From: Affinundibacterium flavidum
Lineage (GTDB): Bacteria > Pseudomonadota > Gammaproteobacteria > Burkholderiales > Burkholderiaceae_D
Reading direction: 5' to 3'
Assembly: GCF_014284175.1 (NCBI RefSeq)
Contig: NZ_JACOGA010000006.1
Location: 124,001 to 188,000 of the forward strand
Length of the DNA stretch: 64,000 bases
Shown one piece after another: positions 1 to 9,319 of the stretch. The translations under genes were made by a program, and so were the position numbers. Below the pieces are notes generated by a model, which saw nothing but the letters and a program-made list of their open reading frames with translations, had not been told where the DNA came from and ran no database searches. Numbering within the stretch: the stretch's first letter is position 1; every line of letters begins with the position of its first letter.

Positions 1-413
1 AATTTGTCCTTTACATTACTCAGCAACTTGTGCGGATGGTCAGATACAGAATACTTTGCAAACAAGGTATTCAAGATGTCTGCATACAGTCTTTTTTCAT
101 CAGGCACGGCAGGAGCTTGAACGTAGACAACTGGTACACTGATCGCCTCTTCTCCCAAATTATCATTTCCAGGATGTAGCTCCCGAAACCTCTTCAAAAT
201 TTGGGTCTTTCCATTGTTTGTACTGCCAACCAAGAGCATATTTGGCATGCGACTGATTCTAGGAAAATTCAGTAGTTCTTCCATTCTATCCAATATCATT
301 CTTGCGTGAGAATACCCAACCCATTGATCTTGATTCATGAGAAAAATACGTTCATCCCGCGATAATCTCATCCGGTTTTGGGTTTCTGCATTGAGATGCG
401 GAAAATCACTCAT
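1..413 (-). CDS. tniB: TniB-like transposition ATPase (partial, C-terminus outside window)
   Basis: An AAA+ ATPase of the TniB/TnsC kind, which activates the TniA transposase and links it to the target. The first 137 residues are visible. They include a Walker A motif, GSTNNGKT, at residues 63-70, followed by a 'QILKRF' helix, as usual in TniB. The start ATG (413-411) overlaps the tniA stop as ATGA, which implies translational coupling. The rest of the gene runs off the left edge. Walker B and sensor motifs therefore cannot be judged. Confidence 0.85.
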   Translation of the reverse strand, partial: MSDFPHLNAETQNRMRLSRDERIFLMNQDQWVGYSHARMILDRMEELLNFPRISRMPNMLLVGSTNNGKTQILKRFRELHPGNDNLGEEAISVPVVYVQAPAVPDEKRLYADILNTLFAKYSVSDHPHKLLSNVKDK

Positions 414-2347
414 GATCTGTTCACCACAATGTCTTCAAACGGCAATATCAAATCATCGTCGTCCAAGAATCCATCACTTGAACTGACACTGTCTTCAGAC
501 GAATTTGAGTTATCTTGGTAATCTAAAATTGCTGTTGGTAATTGCATTTTTTTTGCGGTCACATTCTTTTTCCGTTTATCTTCATGATCTTGGCGTTTTT
601 GTTGATTTCTACGTGCTGTTTTCTTCTTTTCAGCTGCTAGTCTTTCTACCTCTCGCATTTCTAGAATGCCTTCAAAAATAATATTTTCGTCGACTTGCGA
701 ATTTCCTTTTGCGTTCTGCTCTCGAACTATAGTGCGAACTTCCCAAAGAGACGCCGGTGGACGCCCCAGATGTGCATATGGAATTTCACGATAGTTCTTT
801 GAATCAGGATCCCAAAAATAAATCACGCTAACATCGACAGGGTCACGTCGAAAAATAAATTTCCTGGCGTTCTTTGGGTTTTCAGGATCTGGCTCATCAA
901 CCCTCATTCGCAAAACATCATCAAAATAATAGATATGATCGATTAAGACGCCGTATCGTTGTACCGTTCTTTCATAGAATGGGAGGAAATCTATTCTAAA
1001 AGTTTCTGGATCCGCAAAAATTTCAAGTTCCCCAACGCCAGGCTTATCATCAGTGCCACCAATGCCTTCCTGAAATCGTGCCAAAGGTGTGGTATTGATA
1101 CCAGAGTGCTTTTTTTGATGATAAATTTTGGTGATGTACACTGTGAACCAATACTCAAACTCTTTGAGAGTAAAGATCGCTTTTCCTTCAGAATCATAAT
1201 CAAATTTGGATTTAATATTTGAAAAAGTAGTGCCTGATGCTGTATGGGTCCTACGCATGAAAGTCCTAAAGCTGCTCTCGACAGTGCCTCCATAATTCGG
1301 TGAACCACGCGGCCGTTGCTCTAAATCTATCCCGTAATTTTCGCAGGCTCGACCAAGAACGGTACCACGAAATTCTTTTGCGTTATCTGTGTGAATTTTT
1401 CGTGGGCGCCCATAGCAAGGCCAACTAATATCGATCCCTAAGTCTTTTAGCCATTTGTCTTTCGGCATAAGTGCATGCATCAAACACAAGCCTGTGCTTG
1501 CCACACTCGGTGCATCCAACCACAAATTGAAACCCATGAGTACCCGTGAATTCACATCAATTGCTATGGTAAGAGATGGGCGCCCGATGGGCTTTCGATA
1601 GACGTCGTCTACAATAATAATATCAGCTGGCGTGTGGTCAATTTGAATGACATCTAATGGGTGTTCTGCGCCTGGAAATTCTCCCAAAGTTGGCATAAAT
1701 CTTTGTTTGGAAGCCTTCTTGCCTTGTCTACTTGAAACTCGCTCTTTCTCAGAAATTTGGGAGAATCGATTACGAATAGTCGAAACACTCGGCGCTTTAA
1801 TGTTTTGTTTTAGACATGCTTGCTTCACTTCAAGATAGACGTCACCAAAGGTACCAAACTCTCGTTTCATTAAAAGTCGCTTGATCGCTTCCGCAATAAT
1901 GGGTTCAACTTCGGGCACTAAGCGGGAGCTACCTTTGTCGATTCTCTCTTCTTTGAGAAACGTCCTTACAGTCGAGTCCTTCTCGAACTTTGCTATCCAC
2001 CTATAAATCGTAGGTATCGATCGATCAAACTCTTTGGCGATCTTTTCCACTTCATCGCGATTTTTTTGTCGTCGCCCCATTTCAAAGAGCGCTTTTACCT
2101 GCGCCATTTGCTTTGTTGCTAGACTCCATTCCTCAGAATTCACTGCACCCAGATCTATTTTTTCTTTACGCTTTTTCGATGCTTTTTCCGAATCCCTCTC
2201 AAGCTCGACAATAAGTAATTTCGTCGTTTCTCTACTCGATAACTTTCGACACAAAACAGACTCTAAATCAATAAGACTCACAACAATATAGCGCTCGCCT
2301 TGATGCCGAACGAAAATACCTGGCTTTAATTTGAAGATAGTATTCAT
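410..2347 (-). CDS. tniA: TniA/TnsB-family DDE transposase
   Basis: The 645-residue catalytic subunit for strand transfer. A helix-turn-helix (about residues 95-130, 'STIPTIYRWI'-like) precedes an RNase H-fold integrase core with the catalytic triad D237 (QIDHTP), D321 (IHTDNAKE) and E357 (GGTVESS), that is D,D(35)E spacing. A Mu-type C-terminal barrel and a charged, Glu/Asp-rich tail follow. Length is within the range of TniA/TnsB proteins. The start overlaps the upstream tnsA-like stop (ATGA) and the stop overlaps the tniB start, so the three genes form one coupled operon. The triad is intact, so the protein may be active. Confidence 0.93.
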   Translation of the reverse strand: MNTIFKLKPGIFVRHQGERYIVVSLIDLESVLCRKLSSRETTKLLIVELERDSEKASKKRKEKIDLGAVNSEEWSLATKQMAQVKALFEMGRRQKNRDEVEKIAKEFDRSIPTIYRWIAKFEKDSTVRTFLKEERIDKGSSRLVPEVEPIIAEAIKRLLMKREFGTFGDVYLEVKQACLKQNIKAPSVSTIRNRFSQISEKERVSSRQGKKASKQRFMPTLGEFPGAEHPLDVIQIDHTPADIIIVDDVYRKPIGRPSLTIAIDVNSRVLMGFNLWLDAPSVASTGLCLMHALMPKDKWLKDLGIDISWPCYGRPRKIHTDNAKEFRGTVLGRACENYGIDLEQRPRGSPNYGGTVESSFRTFMRRTHTASGTTFSNIKSKFDYDSEGKAIFTLKEFEYWFTVYITKIYHQKKHSGINTTPLARFQEGIGGTDDKPGVGELEIFADPETFRIDFLPFYERTVQRYGVLIDHIYYFDDVLRMRVDEPDPENPKNARKFIFRRDPVDVSVIYFWDPDSKNYREIPYAHLGRPPASLWEVRTIVREQNAKGNSQVDENIIFEGILEMREVERLAAEKKKTARRNQQKRQDHEDKRKKNVTAKKMQLPTAILDYQDNSNSSEDSVSSSDGFLDDDDLILPFEDIVVNRS

Positions 2348-2991
2348 TTAGAAAGGCTAATTTGGGAATTCATTGTGAGCGGTGACAAAAGATCGACCGT
2401 GATCAACCCGTTTGCAACAAGATTCCATAAACAGCTTATTAGCTCAGCTTGCCTTATCGAATTTTCACTGACAGAATTTATCAATATTTTTGGAGTGACC
2501 ATTTTGTCGGTTGCGATTAGCTCTAGCAAAAGCTCTCGATCAGATTGTGAGACCAATCGTTTTTTATAGCGAAATAAAAATTTCAGATTAGCAAATCGAG
2601 TTGTTCTGATTCGTCTCTCGGTAACAACTTTAAATATCCATCCGCGTTCTCTAGCAAAACGACGCGCAACGAAAAACCGCTCTCTGAATTTATCAAAATC
2701 GTTTTCAAGTTCTTCCCGATACTTTACTTCGCAAAGGATAGGGCGACGGGGTGGTAGTCCTGCTTTAAGTGATTTGAAATGTACCAGTGCATCCGGTGTA
2801 TAGCGACGTAATTTGTTATCGGTAGTTAAATACTGAATCTTCACAGGCTGTGCTTCCAAGCGGTCAAAGTCTGGTTCCATCATCATGCACTCAAAGAAAT
2901 CTCGCTCAAGTGAGGACTCATATCTTGCTCCGGTACCAGCGTGTAGACCCGTCACCGCACGATTACTAATTGGAATTTTACGCACCGGCAT
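2344..2991 (-). CDS. tniC: TnsA-like transposon endonuclease
   Basis: A 215-residue protein resembling the TnsA restriction-like endonuclease, which cuts the 5' ends of Tn7-type elements so that they move by cut-and-paste. Visible catalytic signatures are the early Glu in YESSLERDF, the Asp in YTPDALVHF and the E-x-K of LCEVKYREE, in the order expected for a PD-(D/E)xK fold. I chose the ATG at 2991 because AGGAGA lies eight bases upstream; an in-frame extension to 3036 lacks a ribosome site. The C-terminal part (about residues 135-215) may be the helical TnsA C-domain that contacts the ATPase. It is coupled to tniA by an ATGA overlap. The symbol follows Tn6022 nomenclature. Confidence 0.85.
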   Translation of the reverse strand: MPVRKIPISNRAVTGLHAGTGARYESSLERDFFECMMMEPDFDRLEAQPVKIQYLTTDNKLRRYTPDALVHFKSLKAGLPPRRPILCEVKYREELENDFDKFRERFFVARRFARERGWIFKVVTERRIRTTRFANLKFLFRYKKRLVSQSDRELLLELIATDKMVTPKILINSVSENSIRQAELISCLWNLVANGLITVDLLSPLTMNSQISLSK

Positions 2992-3145
2992 TTTGATGTT
3001 CTCCTGATTGCATTCCTTTAATTTCCCAAAGAACACTTTAAAGATAATTACTGTTTATGTGGCTATTTTAGTAAAATCTAGTTCGATTAGACATCATTAA
3101 TTTCTTACACGAAAAATATTTGTAATCACTATTGATTGGAGTTGT

Positions 3146-4372
3146 ATGGCTGAGACATCCGCTACAAAAGTTCCGTTATTCAGCATCGATCTTGGTTTTA
3201 AAGGTGGAATATTTTCTCCTTCGGATATAACTGAAATTATTAATTGGATAGCGGAGGAGCTATCTTTTTGGTCTTGGATAAATCCTTTAAATTCAAACTA
3301 TCAAGACCAAGCTATTCGACAAGCCATAGGGCGGCTAAATGAATCAGCGGACTACATACGCAGAGCATCTGCAAACTTAACTTCTAATCCTAACGAATCT
3401 ACAAGATTAATTTTGGAAGCTGAGAGATCTCTTAAAGAAGCTTTTATTACTCACGGGCTACCACACAGCTCCTCGACGTTAGGGAAGAGAATCGCAGATT
3501 ATCGAAAGGAAAATGATCAAGTTAGTGCACTTTATTTCGCTTCTGTTTTTATTCCTCCGAGCATTGGCAATCATTTTCAGCCTCAGGATCTGAACGCTTG
3601 GCGTGGCTTGGTGGAGGGCTTGGTTGACAAATACTCGATGGGCTCGAATGGACAAAAAGCGGAGCAAATCGCGGCTATTCAATCGTTTGAGCAGCTGAAA
3701 TCCAGAGTCGATGTCTTGCTCAACGAGAAAACGGGGCAATTGAACACACTACAACAAGAATATGATGCGATTACTGGTGATATTAATTGGCAGAGAACCG
3801 AACAACTCACAAAATTCGACGAAACCCAAACTCAGCGAAATTCTGATTTTGAAAAACTACTACTGGAGCACAAGTCCGAAATGGAAAACCTCCGAAAAAT
3901 TTTCAAGGAGGAGATTGCGCTACGCGCACCAGCTGAATATTGGACTAAAAAGCACTCTAGCCATCTTTGGCAATCTGTCGGATTGGGCATAGTTTCATTT
4001 TTGTCGATGCTTGGATTTGTATTCTTTGCTAAAAATTATGTGCATGACTTATTGGGTGAGGTCAAATCAGGAACCCTTCCAGAATCTTGGAAGGTCGCGA
4101 CACTGGTACTCATCGGACTTTTCTCTGTTTGGGCGGTAAGAATTTTGGTACGTATGTTTTTGAGTCAACTCCATTTGGCTACCGATGCATCGGAACGTGT
4201 TGTAATGGTTCAAACATATCTATCGTTACTAGAAGGTGATCAGCTCATTTCAAAAGAGGATCGACACCTTATTCTACAAGCGCTTTTCAGGCCTGCATCT
4301 GATGGAATAGTAAAAGATGAGGGGCTTCCGCCATCGGTATTTGAATTCATGACACGAACATCAAAAGCTTAA
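3146..4372 (+). CDS. Transposon cargo: coiled-coil membrane protein, DUF6161-like
   Basis: A 408-residue protein of unknown function read towards the transposon end, opposite to the transposition genes. Residues about 1-170 look globular and helical. Residues about 180-260 are charged and coiled-coil-like, followed by two membrane segments (about 275-298 and 318-343). The conserved-looking C-terminal tail (SERVVMVQTYLSLLEGD, then LQALFRP) is what suggests the DUF6161 family; that assignment is from memory of the family and is tentative. It lies between tniC and the end repeats, so it is cargo rather than transposition machinery. An anti-phage or stress role is possible but unsupported by a known motif. 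Confidence 0.7.
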   Translation: MAETSATKVPLFSIDLGFKGGIFSPSDITEIINWIAEELSFWSWINPLNSNYQDQAIRQAIGRLNESADYIRRASANLTSNPNESTRLILEAERSLKEAFITHGLPHSSSTLGKRIADYRKENDQVSALYFASVFIPPSIGNHFQPQDLNAWRGLVEGLVDKYSMGSNGQKAEQIAAIQSFEQLKSRVDVLLNEKTGQLNTLQQEYDAITGDINWQRTEQLTKFDETQTQRNSDFEKLLLEHKSEMENLRKIFKEEIALRAPAEYWTKKHSSHLWQSVGLGIVSFLSMLGFVFFAKNYVHDLLGEVKSGTLPESWKVATLVLIGLFSVWAVRILVRMFLSQLHLATDASERVVMVQTYLSLLEGDQLISKEDRHLILQALFRPASDGIVKDEGLPPSVFEFMTRTSKA

Positions 4373-4466
4373 GAAAATTGAGTGGCATAAAAGAAAAAAC
4401 AAATAGAATTCACGACTCAATGAAACTCGCGTCCTTCGAAAAATTTATTGTTTCACTTGATAATAG

Positions 4467-4585
4467 TCTCATTTAATTCTGTTGTTTTAGTCAAAATTTC
4501 TCGTTAGGATCTGTTTTATTCTCACTTAATTCTGTTTTTTTAGCTAAAAATCGCATCTTATTCTCATTTAATTTTAATTTTTACA
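4467..4585. repeat. Transposon-end repeats (putative TniA binding sites)
   Basis: Three imperfect direct copies of an AT-rich unit built on TCTCATTTAATT followed by a T-run and, in the first two, TAG(T/C)(C/T)AAAA: 4467-4496, 4520-4549 and 4562-4585. The last runs into the terminal ACA. Multiple spaced direct repeats at an end are the known arrangement of TnsB/TniA binding sites in Tn7-like elements. Function is inferred from position and pattern. Confidence 0.75.
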
Positions 4586-5245
4586 GGAGGCGGGACACCG
4601 CGTCCCGGTGAAATTTCACTGGCGCACCATGGCGTTTTGTTTCTCGATGAATTGCCCGAATTCGACAGGAAGGTATTGGAAGTATTGCGAGAACCCTTAG
4701 AATCTGGCCACATTCACATTTCACGTGCTGCCAAGCAAGCTTGCTTTCCCGCTCGATTTCAACTGATTGCCGCGATGAATCCTTGTCCCTGCGGGTATTT
4801 TGGGCACAACAACGGCAAATGTCGTTGCACGCCCGATGCGGTTCTACGCTACCAAGCGAAGATTTCTGGGCCCTTGCTTGATCGAATCGACATGCAAATA
4901 TCGGTTCAAGCCTTACCTCAGGAAGATCTGTTTGCACCGAGTCAAGGCGAAAGTAGCGTCGCAATACAAGCAAGGGTTGATGCAGCTTACCAGCGGCAAA
5001 TGCAAAGGCAGGGTAAGGCGAATAATTTGCTCACGACCAAAGAGATAGACCTACATTGCTTAACCGATAGCGGCACCGAACAACTATTGCGCAACGCTAT
5101 GCTCAAATTGAATTGGTCCGCCCGAGCCTATCACAGAGTATTAAAAGTGGCACGCAGCATTGCCGATCTGGCGAATAGCGCGCAGATTCAACAAGCGCAT
5201 GTGGCAGAAGCGATACAGTATCGTCGTGCATTGCGTGAACCTTAA
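4586..5245 (+). pseudogene. comM: 3' part of comM (YifB-type Mg-chelatase-like helicase), interrupted
   Basis: Open reading continues in frame from 4586 (GGGTPRPGEISLAHHG) through Walker B (VLFLDELPEF), a Cys-containing loop (NPCPCGYFGHN), an arginine-finger region (SGPLLDRIDM) and the helical C-terminal domain ending in RRALREP. ComM is a hexameric helicase that drives branch migration during natural transformation. The N-terminal half with Walker A is missing here because the transposon ends immediately upstream. A TTG at 4637 could start a 202-residue fragment, but it has no clear ribosome site and would lack ATP binding. Treated as a disrupted gene. Confidence 0.92.
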
Positions 5246-5504
5246 TTTACCGCAATAAGAGTTTCGCATTTTCTAAAACTTTGGCTTACACTGTTACCTA
5301 GCAGTAAGTACTTTTAGGCAGACATTACTGCATCAAAATTAGCCTTGCTTACATCGTCATTTACTTTTTCTCTATCTAAGTTCTTTTATTAGATTTCTGA
5401 GCTTTCACGAATCTTTTACGAATAACAAGTCAGCATCCGTTTGCTTAATGTCGGAACGCATTGAACTCCGACCTGTTTTTCTCAACAAAAGGCGAGGTTT
5501 TTAG

Positions 5505-7175
5505 ATGAGTATCAAACGTAGAATTTGGGCTCTCCCCATCATTGCAACCGTGATTTTCGGCGTAGGAATCGCCGCGAGCGTGTACTTTTCAACGACCGCG
5601 ATGAATTCAATTAAAACTACCGAAAAAATTGATTACCCGGTTTTAGATCGTGCCAAAAATATTCAAGCAGACGTACAGGGTATTGTCGACGCCTTGAAGC
5701 AAGCTGTTGGTGAAGATGACAAAAAGGGTATCGATGCCGCAGGTGAGCGCGCCAAAAAAGTGAAAGAGAAGTTTAAAAATCTCAGTAGCTTGCCAGGGCA
5801 ACAAGCGCTCGGTGATCGACTGGCAAAAGAATTTGATGCCTATTACACGCCCGCAATTAGCGTCGCCAAAATCATGCTGGGTGTGGATCAAGGCGATCCT
5901 CAGGCAGCCATTGGACAAATGCAAACCTCACTCAAAGTTTTAGAGGATGACTTAAAGAAGACCGTCGATACTTCGCAGGCGCAATTTACCGCGGGGATTG
6001 ATCGTAGTGCCGACAACGTAAGTCGGGTCTTATGGACTGTTATCGTCGCAGGTTTGATTGTGACTCTGGTGTTGGGAATAGTCTCGTATTTCATTATCCG
6101 CACGGTATGGGCACAGTTAGGCGGCGAGCCCGAATACGCACAAGAAATTGCCTCAGCGGTCGCGTCTGGCAATTTGACTATGCAAATAGAAGTTGAATCG
6201 GGTGACACGAGTAGTCTATTGGCCGCTTTAAATGAAATGCAAACCCGTTTGCAAAACATGGTGTCCGAGATTAAGACTTCCGCAGAAACGATCAAAGTCG
6301 CCAGTGCGGAAATCGCTTCTGGAAATACCGACCTCTCATCGAGGACTGAATCACAAGCAAGCAGCTTAGAAGAAACTTCTAGCTCCATGGAGACGATGAC
6401 CGAAACCGTACGCCAAAACGCGGACAATGCGCGCCAGGCAAATAAGATGGTGCAAACCGCTTCAGAAGTTGCTGTCAAAGGTGGGGAAGTCGTGAGTCAG
6501 GTCGTCACTACCATGGATGAAATCAATCAATCATCGAAGAAAATTGTCGACATCATCAGCGTGATTGACGGCATCGCGTTTCAAACCAATATCTTGGCAT
6601 TGAACGCGGCGGTTGAAGCGGCTCGTGCGGGTGAGCAAGGACGAGGTTTTGCGGTTGTAGCTTCCGAAGTCCGCAGCTTGGCACAGCGTAGTGCAGCCGC
6701 TGCAAAAGAGATCAAAACCTTGATTGGCGATTCGGTCGACAAAGTGAGAACAGGTTCAACGCTGGTGGATCAGGCAGGTCATACCATGGAAGAAATCGTC
6801 GCTTCTGTCAGACGTGTCAGCGACATCATGTCAGAAATCACCGCCGCCAGCCAGGAACAAAGTACCGGTATTCAAGAAATTGGTTCTGCTATCAACCAAA
6901 TGGATGAGATGACCCAACAAAATGCCGCCTTAGTGGAAGAGGCCGCAGCTGCAGCCGAGTCACTGGAAGAACAGGCGGACTTGCTAACGAAGGCCTTGGA
7001 CGTCTTTAAATTGAATGCCGTGCATGGCACACCAAGAGCAGCCAGTCGTCCGCAACAAAGTCGCTCCAATTCAAAACCAGTAGCCAGAATTAGTGCTGCA
7101 CCAGCGCCTAAGCCTGCCACCAAACCAGTGACAATGCAAAGTGAAAAACCAACGGATGATTGGGAGGAATTCTAA
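5505..7175 (+). CDS. Methyl-accepting chemotaxis protein
   Basis: A 556-residue transmembrane chemoreceptor. One membrane segment lies at about residues 8-30, followed by a roughly 150-residue periplasmic four-helix-type ligand domain. A second segment is at about 177-200, then a HAMP-like stretch ([12 protein letters not shown]) and the long cytoplasmic signalling hairpin. The highly conserved tip ([18 protein letters not shown]) sits near residue 355. The C-terminus DDWEEF resembles the CheR/CheB-tethering pentapeptide, so adaptation by methylation is likely. The ligand is unknown. It stands alone between comM and a terminator, with GGCGAGG upstream of the ATG. Confidence 0.93.
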   Translation: MSIKRRIWALPIIATVIFGVGIAASVYFSTTAMNSIKTTEKIDYPVLDRAKNIQADVQGIVDALKQAVGEDDKKGIDAAGERAKKVKEKFKNLSSLPGQQALGDRLAKEFDAYYTPAISVAKIMLGVDQGDPQAAIGQMQTSLKVLEDDLKKTVDTSQAQFTAGIDRSADNVSRVLWTVIVAGLIVTLVLGIVSYFIIRTVWAQLGGEPEYAQEIASAVASGNLTMQIEVESGDTSSLLAALNEMQTRLQNMVSEIKTSAETIKVASAEIASGNTDLSSRTESQASSLEETSSSMETMTETVRQNADNARQANKMVQTASEVAVKGGEVVSQVVTTMDEINQSSKKIVDIISVIDGIAFQTNILALNAAVEAARAGEQGRGFAVVASEVRSLAQRSAAAAKEIKTLIGDSVDKVRTGSTLVDQAGHTMEEIVASVRRVSDIMSEITAASQEQSTGIQEIGSAINQMDEMTQQNAALVEEAAAAAESLEEQADLLTKALDVFKLNAVHGTPRAASRPQQSRSNSKPVARISAAPAPKPATKPVTMQSEKPTDDWEEF

Positions 7176-7243
7176 GTTTCAGTTGCACGAATCCGCTGTT
7201 GAGGTAGGCACATCATCGAGCGGTTCTGTATTTTTGTTCTTGC

Positions 7244-7282
7244 AAGCCAGATCATTGAGAATCTCAAGATCTGGCTTTTTTG
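7244..7282 (+). terminator. Rho-independent terminator after the chemoreceptor
   Basis: AGCCAGATC (7245-7253) pairs with GATCTGGCT (7268-7276), with a short inner TTGAG/CTCAA stem, followed by a T-run. Confidence 0.85.
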
Positions 7283-7371
7283 ATTGTTCGTTTTTCGTTG
7301 TTTTGCGTATTTTTAAGTCGCCAATTTAAGCAGTCCTGATCATTCAGAGGACTCGGGCGACTCAATCCTAC

Positions 7372-8565
7372 TCAACTACAGGGCAAATACGCCTGAACTA
7401 AGCGCACCCAATAGCTGGCTCCAATCGGCAATAAATCATCGTTGAAGTCGTAACTTGGATTATGTAAATTGCAGGGCCCCAAACCATGCCCAGCACTGCG
7501 ATGATGGCCATCGCCGTTACCTAGAAATACATAGCAACCTGGTTTCGCTTGCAGCATAAAGGCAAAGTCTTCCGCGCCCATCGTGGCTTCAACCTCTGCA
7601 TTGACCTGTTCTTTACCAACCAGATCGCGCATCACCTCAATCGCAAAACGCGTTTCATTTTCATGATTGATCAAGGGTGGATAGTTGCGCTTGAATTTAA
7701 AATCGACGTCAGCATCAAATGCGTTCGCGGTGGAGCGCGCTATTTTTTCCATTCTGGATTCGATGAGATCCAGCACTTCGGTACTAAAAGTGCGCACAGT
7801 ACCAATTAATTTTGCGTCATCAGGAATTACGTTGGTGGCACTGCCAGAATGAATCTGCGTTAAGGACAAAACTGCTGGCTCTAAGGGATTCACATTACGG
7901 CTAACAATGGTTTGCCAGCTTTGTGCGATTTGTACCGCAATCATGACCGGATCTATGCCTTTTTGTGGTTGCGCAGCATGCGCACCTTTACCACGTACGG
8001 TCACTTCAAACTCATTAGAAGAAGCCATCATACCGCCGGTTTTCACACCAAAAGTCCCGACCGCCAAACCCGGCCAATTGTGCATACCAAATACCGCATC
8101 CATAGGGCATTGCTGAAACAGACCTTCTTCTATCATACGGCGGGCACCGCCACCACCTTCTTCCGCTGGTTGAAATATCAGATACACAGTGCCATCAAAA
8201 TCTTTGGCCTGCGATAAGTAGCGCGCCGCACCCAATAACATCGCAGTATGCCCATCATGTCCACAAGCATGCATTTTTCCGGCATTTTGGGAAGTGTGCG
8301 CAAATTGATTGATTTCTTGCATGGGCAAGGCATCCATATCTGCCCGTAAACCCAGTGCTCTTGTACTACTACCGCGCTTGATCACGCCGACGACACCGGT
8401 TCCAGCTAAACCCTGAATCATGGGAACTCCCCATTCTTCTAATTTTTTAGCGACGACATCCGCGGTTCTGAATTCTTCAAAACACAATTCTGGGTGAGCA
8501 TGGATATCACGACGAATTGCTTGTATCTCTTGGTGAAATTCTAAAATAGGATCTAATAGTTTCAT
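7372..8565 (-). CDS. M20D-family amidohydrolase (hippurate/aminoacylase-like)
   Basis: A 397-residue zinc-dependent amidohydrolase that cleaves N-acyl amino acids or related amides. The N-terminus has RRDIHAHPELCFEE, then the metal site HACGHDGHT, the catalytic EEGGGG, MHNWPG and the terminal LHNPSYDFND block, all typical of the M20D branch (HipO/AbgA/IAA-amino acid hydrolase). No signal peptide is seen, so it is probably cytoplasmic. I chose the ATG at 8565 because GGAGA precedes it; the frame stays open to 8628 but reads out of the usual family N-terminus. It is monocistronic. Substrate cannot be told from sequence. Confidence 0.9.
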   Translation of the reverse strand: MKLLDPILEFHQEIQAIRRDIHAHPELCFEEFRTADVVAKKLEEWGVPMIQGLAGTGVVGVIKRGSSTRALGLRADMDALPMQEINQFAHTSQNAGKMHACGHDGHTAMLLGAARYLSQAKDFDGTVYLIFQPAEEGGGGARRMIEEGLFQQCPMDAVFGMHNWPGLAVGTFGVKTGGMMASSNEFEVTVRGKGAHAAQPQKGIDPVMIAVQIAQSWQTIVSRNVNPLEPAVLSLTQIHSGSATNVIPDDAKLIGTVRTFSTEVLDLIESRMEKIARSTANAFDADVDFKFKRNYPPLINHENETRFAIEVMRDLVGKEQVNAEVEATMGAEDFAFMLQAKPGCYVFLGNGDGHHRSAGHGLGPCNLHNPSYDFNDDLLPIGASYWVRLVQAYLPCS

Positions 8566-8639
8566 TCTTGTCTCCAAACGGCACTCACTACGTGTCAGAG
8601 CTAGAGTGTAAATCATTTCCATAGGCAAAGTCCTGACTA

Positions 8640-8850
8640 TAGAATCACGGCCTCAAATGCGTCATAACACTGGATTATTGAATGACAATGGCGATTTTCA
8701 CACCGAACCAAGATATATATTTGCTTTATATCTGGTATACGAAAATGCAAGGAGACTTATTTGCTGCACTGCGATAAAGTTACACCTGTCTCCTCCAACA
8801 CCTACTAAGGTTTGGACTTAACCCGCAGCTTAGGCTAGCGGGTTTTTTTT
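8640..8850 (+). ncRNA. Possible small RNA or leader ending in an intrinsic terminator
   Basis: This spacer of about 370 bp (8566-8936) holds no long ORF. It contains an AT-rich partial palindrome (GATATA...TATATC, near 8711-8728) and a ten-codon ORF from the ATG near 8744. It then has a C-rich stretch and a perfect terminator at 8820-8850. A terminator with no gene upstream on that strand suggests a short transcript. I do not recognise the family. The 5' end is a guess. Confidence 0.3.
8820..8850 (+). terminator. Rho-independent terminator
   Basis: ACCCGC (8821-8826) pairs with GCGGGT (8838-8843), followed by eight T residues. No protein gene precedes it on the plus strand. Confidence 0.8.
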
Positions 8851-8936
8851 GCCCAAACACTTTGTTGCCTAGTAATACCGACGAAAAAAAACAGCGCGAT
8901 CAGCGCTGTTTGCGTAGAAGACAATTCTCTTGTATA

Positions 8937-9194
8937 TCAATGCAATAGAACTGACTGTCCCATATAGGAATCGAATTTAGCTAAAAATTCGTCTATTTCT
9001 TCTATGCTAGGCTCGTTGGAAATCAATTCTTGCACATCTTGTCGGAAGGTTTCCGCTTGTATGCCACCAATGAAGCATTCACGACGCACAGATTTATCGG
9101 TGATTTCATATCCGCCAAAACGCAGCGTTTCATGATCTGTCTGGGCACCAAATTCGACCACACTGTATTGGTCGCTATTATAAATAATATTCAT
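8937..9194 (-). CDS. DUF3567 family protein
   Basis: An 85-residue protein matching the betaproteobacterial DUF3567 family, with the typical start MxIIYNSDxYSVVEF and end FDSYMGQSVLLH. Function is unknown. It is acidic, without membrane segments or signal peptide, so cytoplasmic. The ATG at 9194 has GAGGAA seven bases upstream; an upstream TTG at 9209 is less likely. The family is usually a single conserved gene in Burkholderiales, which helps to place the organism. Confidence 0.85.
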   Translation of the reverse strand: MNIIYNSDQYSVVEFGAQTDHETLRFGGYEITDKSVRRECFIGGIQAETFRQDVQELISNEPSIEEIDEFLAKFDSYMGQSVLLH

Positions 9195-9319
9195 TTTGTT
9201 CTTCCTCAATCTCGTGGCAATTCATGTTCAAGAACAAACCAGGTGCTTTTGATCAATCTTCGGGACTTTGAGAGTCGCTATCCCGTATGAATAGTTACGG
9301 CAGAGAAAGGGTTGAACTT

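Larger units (their letters stand above)
1..4585. mobile_element. Tn7-like (Tn6022/AbaR-type) transposon, one end, partial
   Basis: The segment holds, on the minus strand, a TnsA-like endonuclease gene, tniA and tniB, each overlapping the next by the four bases ATGA. The outer end is marked by three AT-rich repeats and a terminal ACA at 4583-4585, after which comM coding sequence resumes in frame at 4586. The gene order tniC-tniA-tniB and insertion in comM match the known Tn6022/AbaR family, which uses comM as its attachment site. The other end, any tniD/tniE-like targeting genes and the 5' part of comM lie left of the window. The exact boundary is inferred from the ACA and from homology. Confidence 0.85.

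Noticed and set aside
4581..4973. Antisense 130-residue frame opposite comM
   Set aside because: It is the shadow of the conserved comM coding sequence and has no recognisable family.
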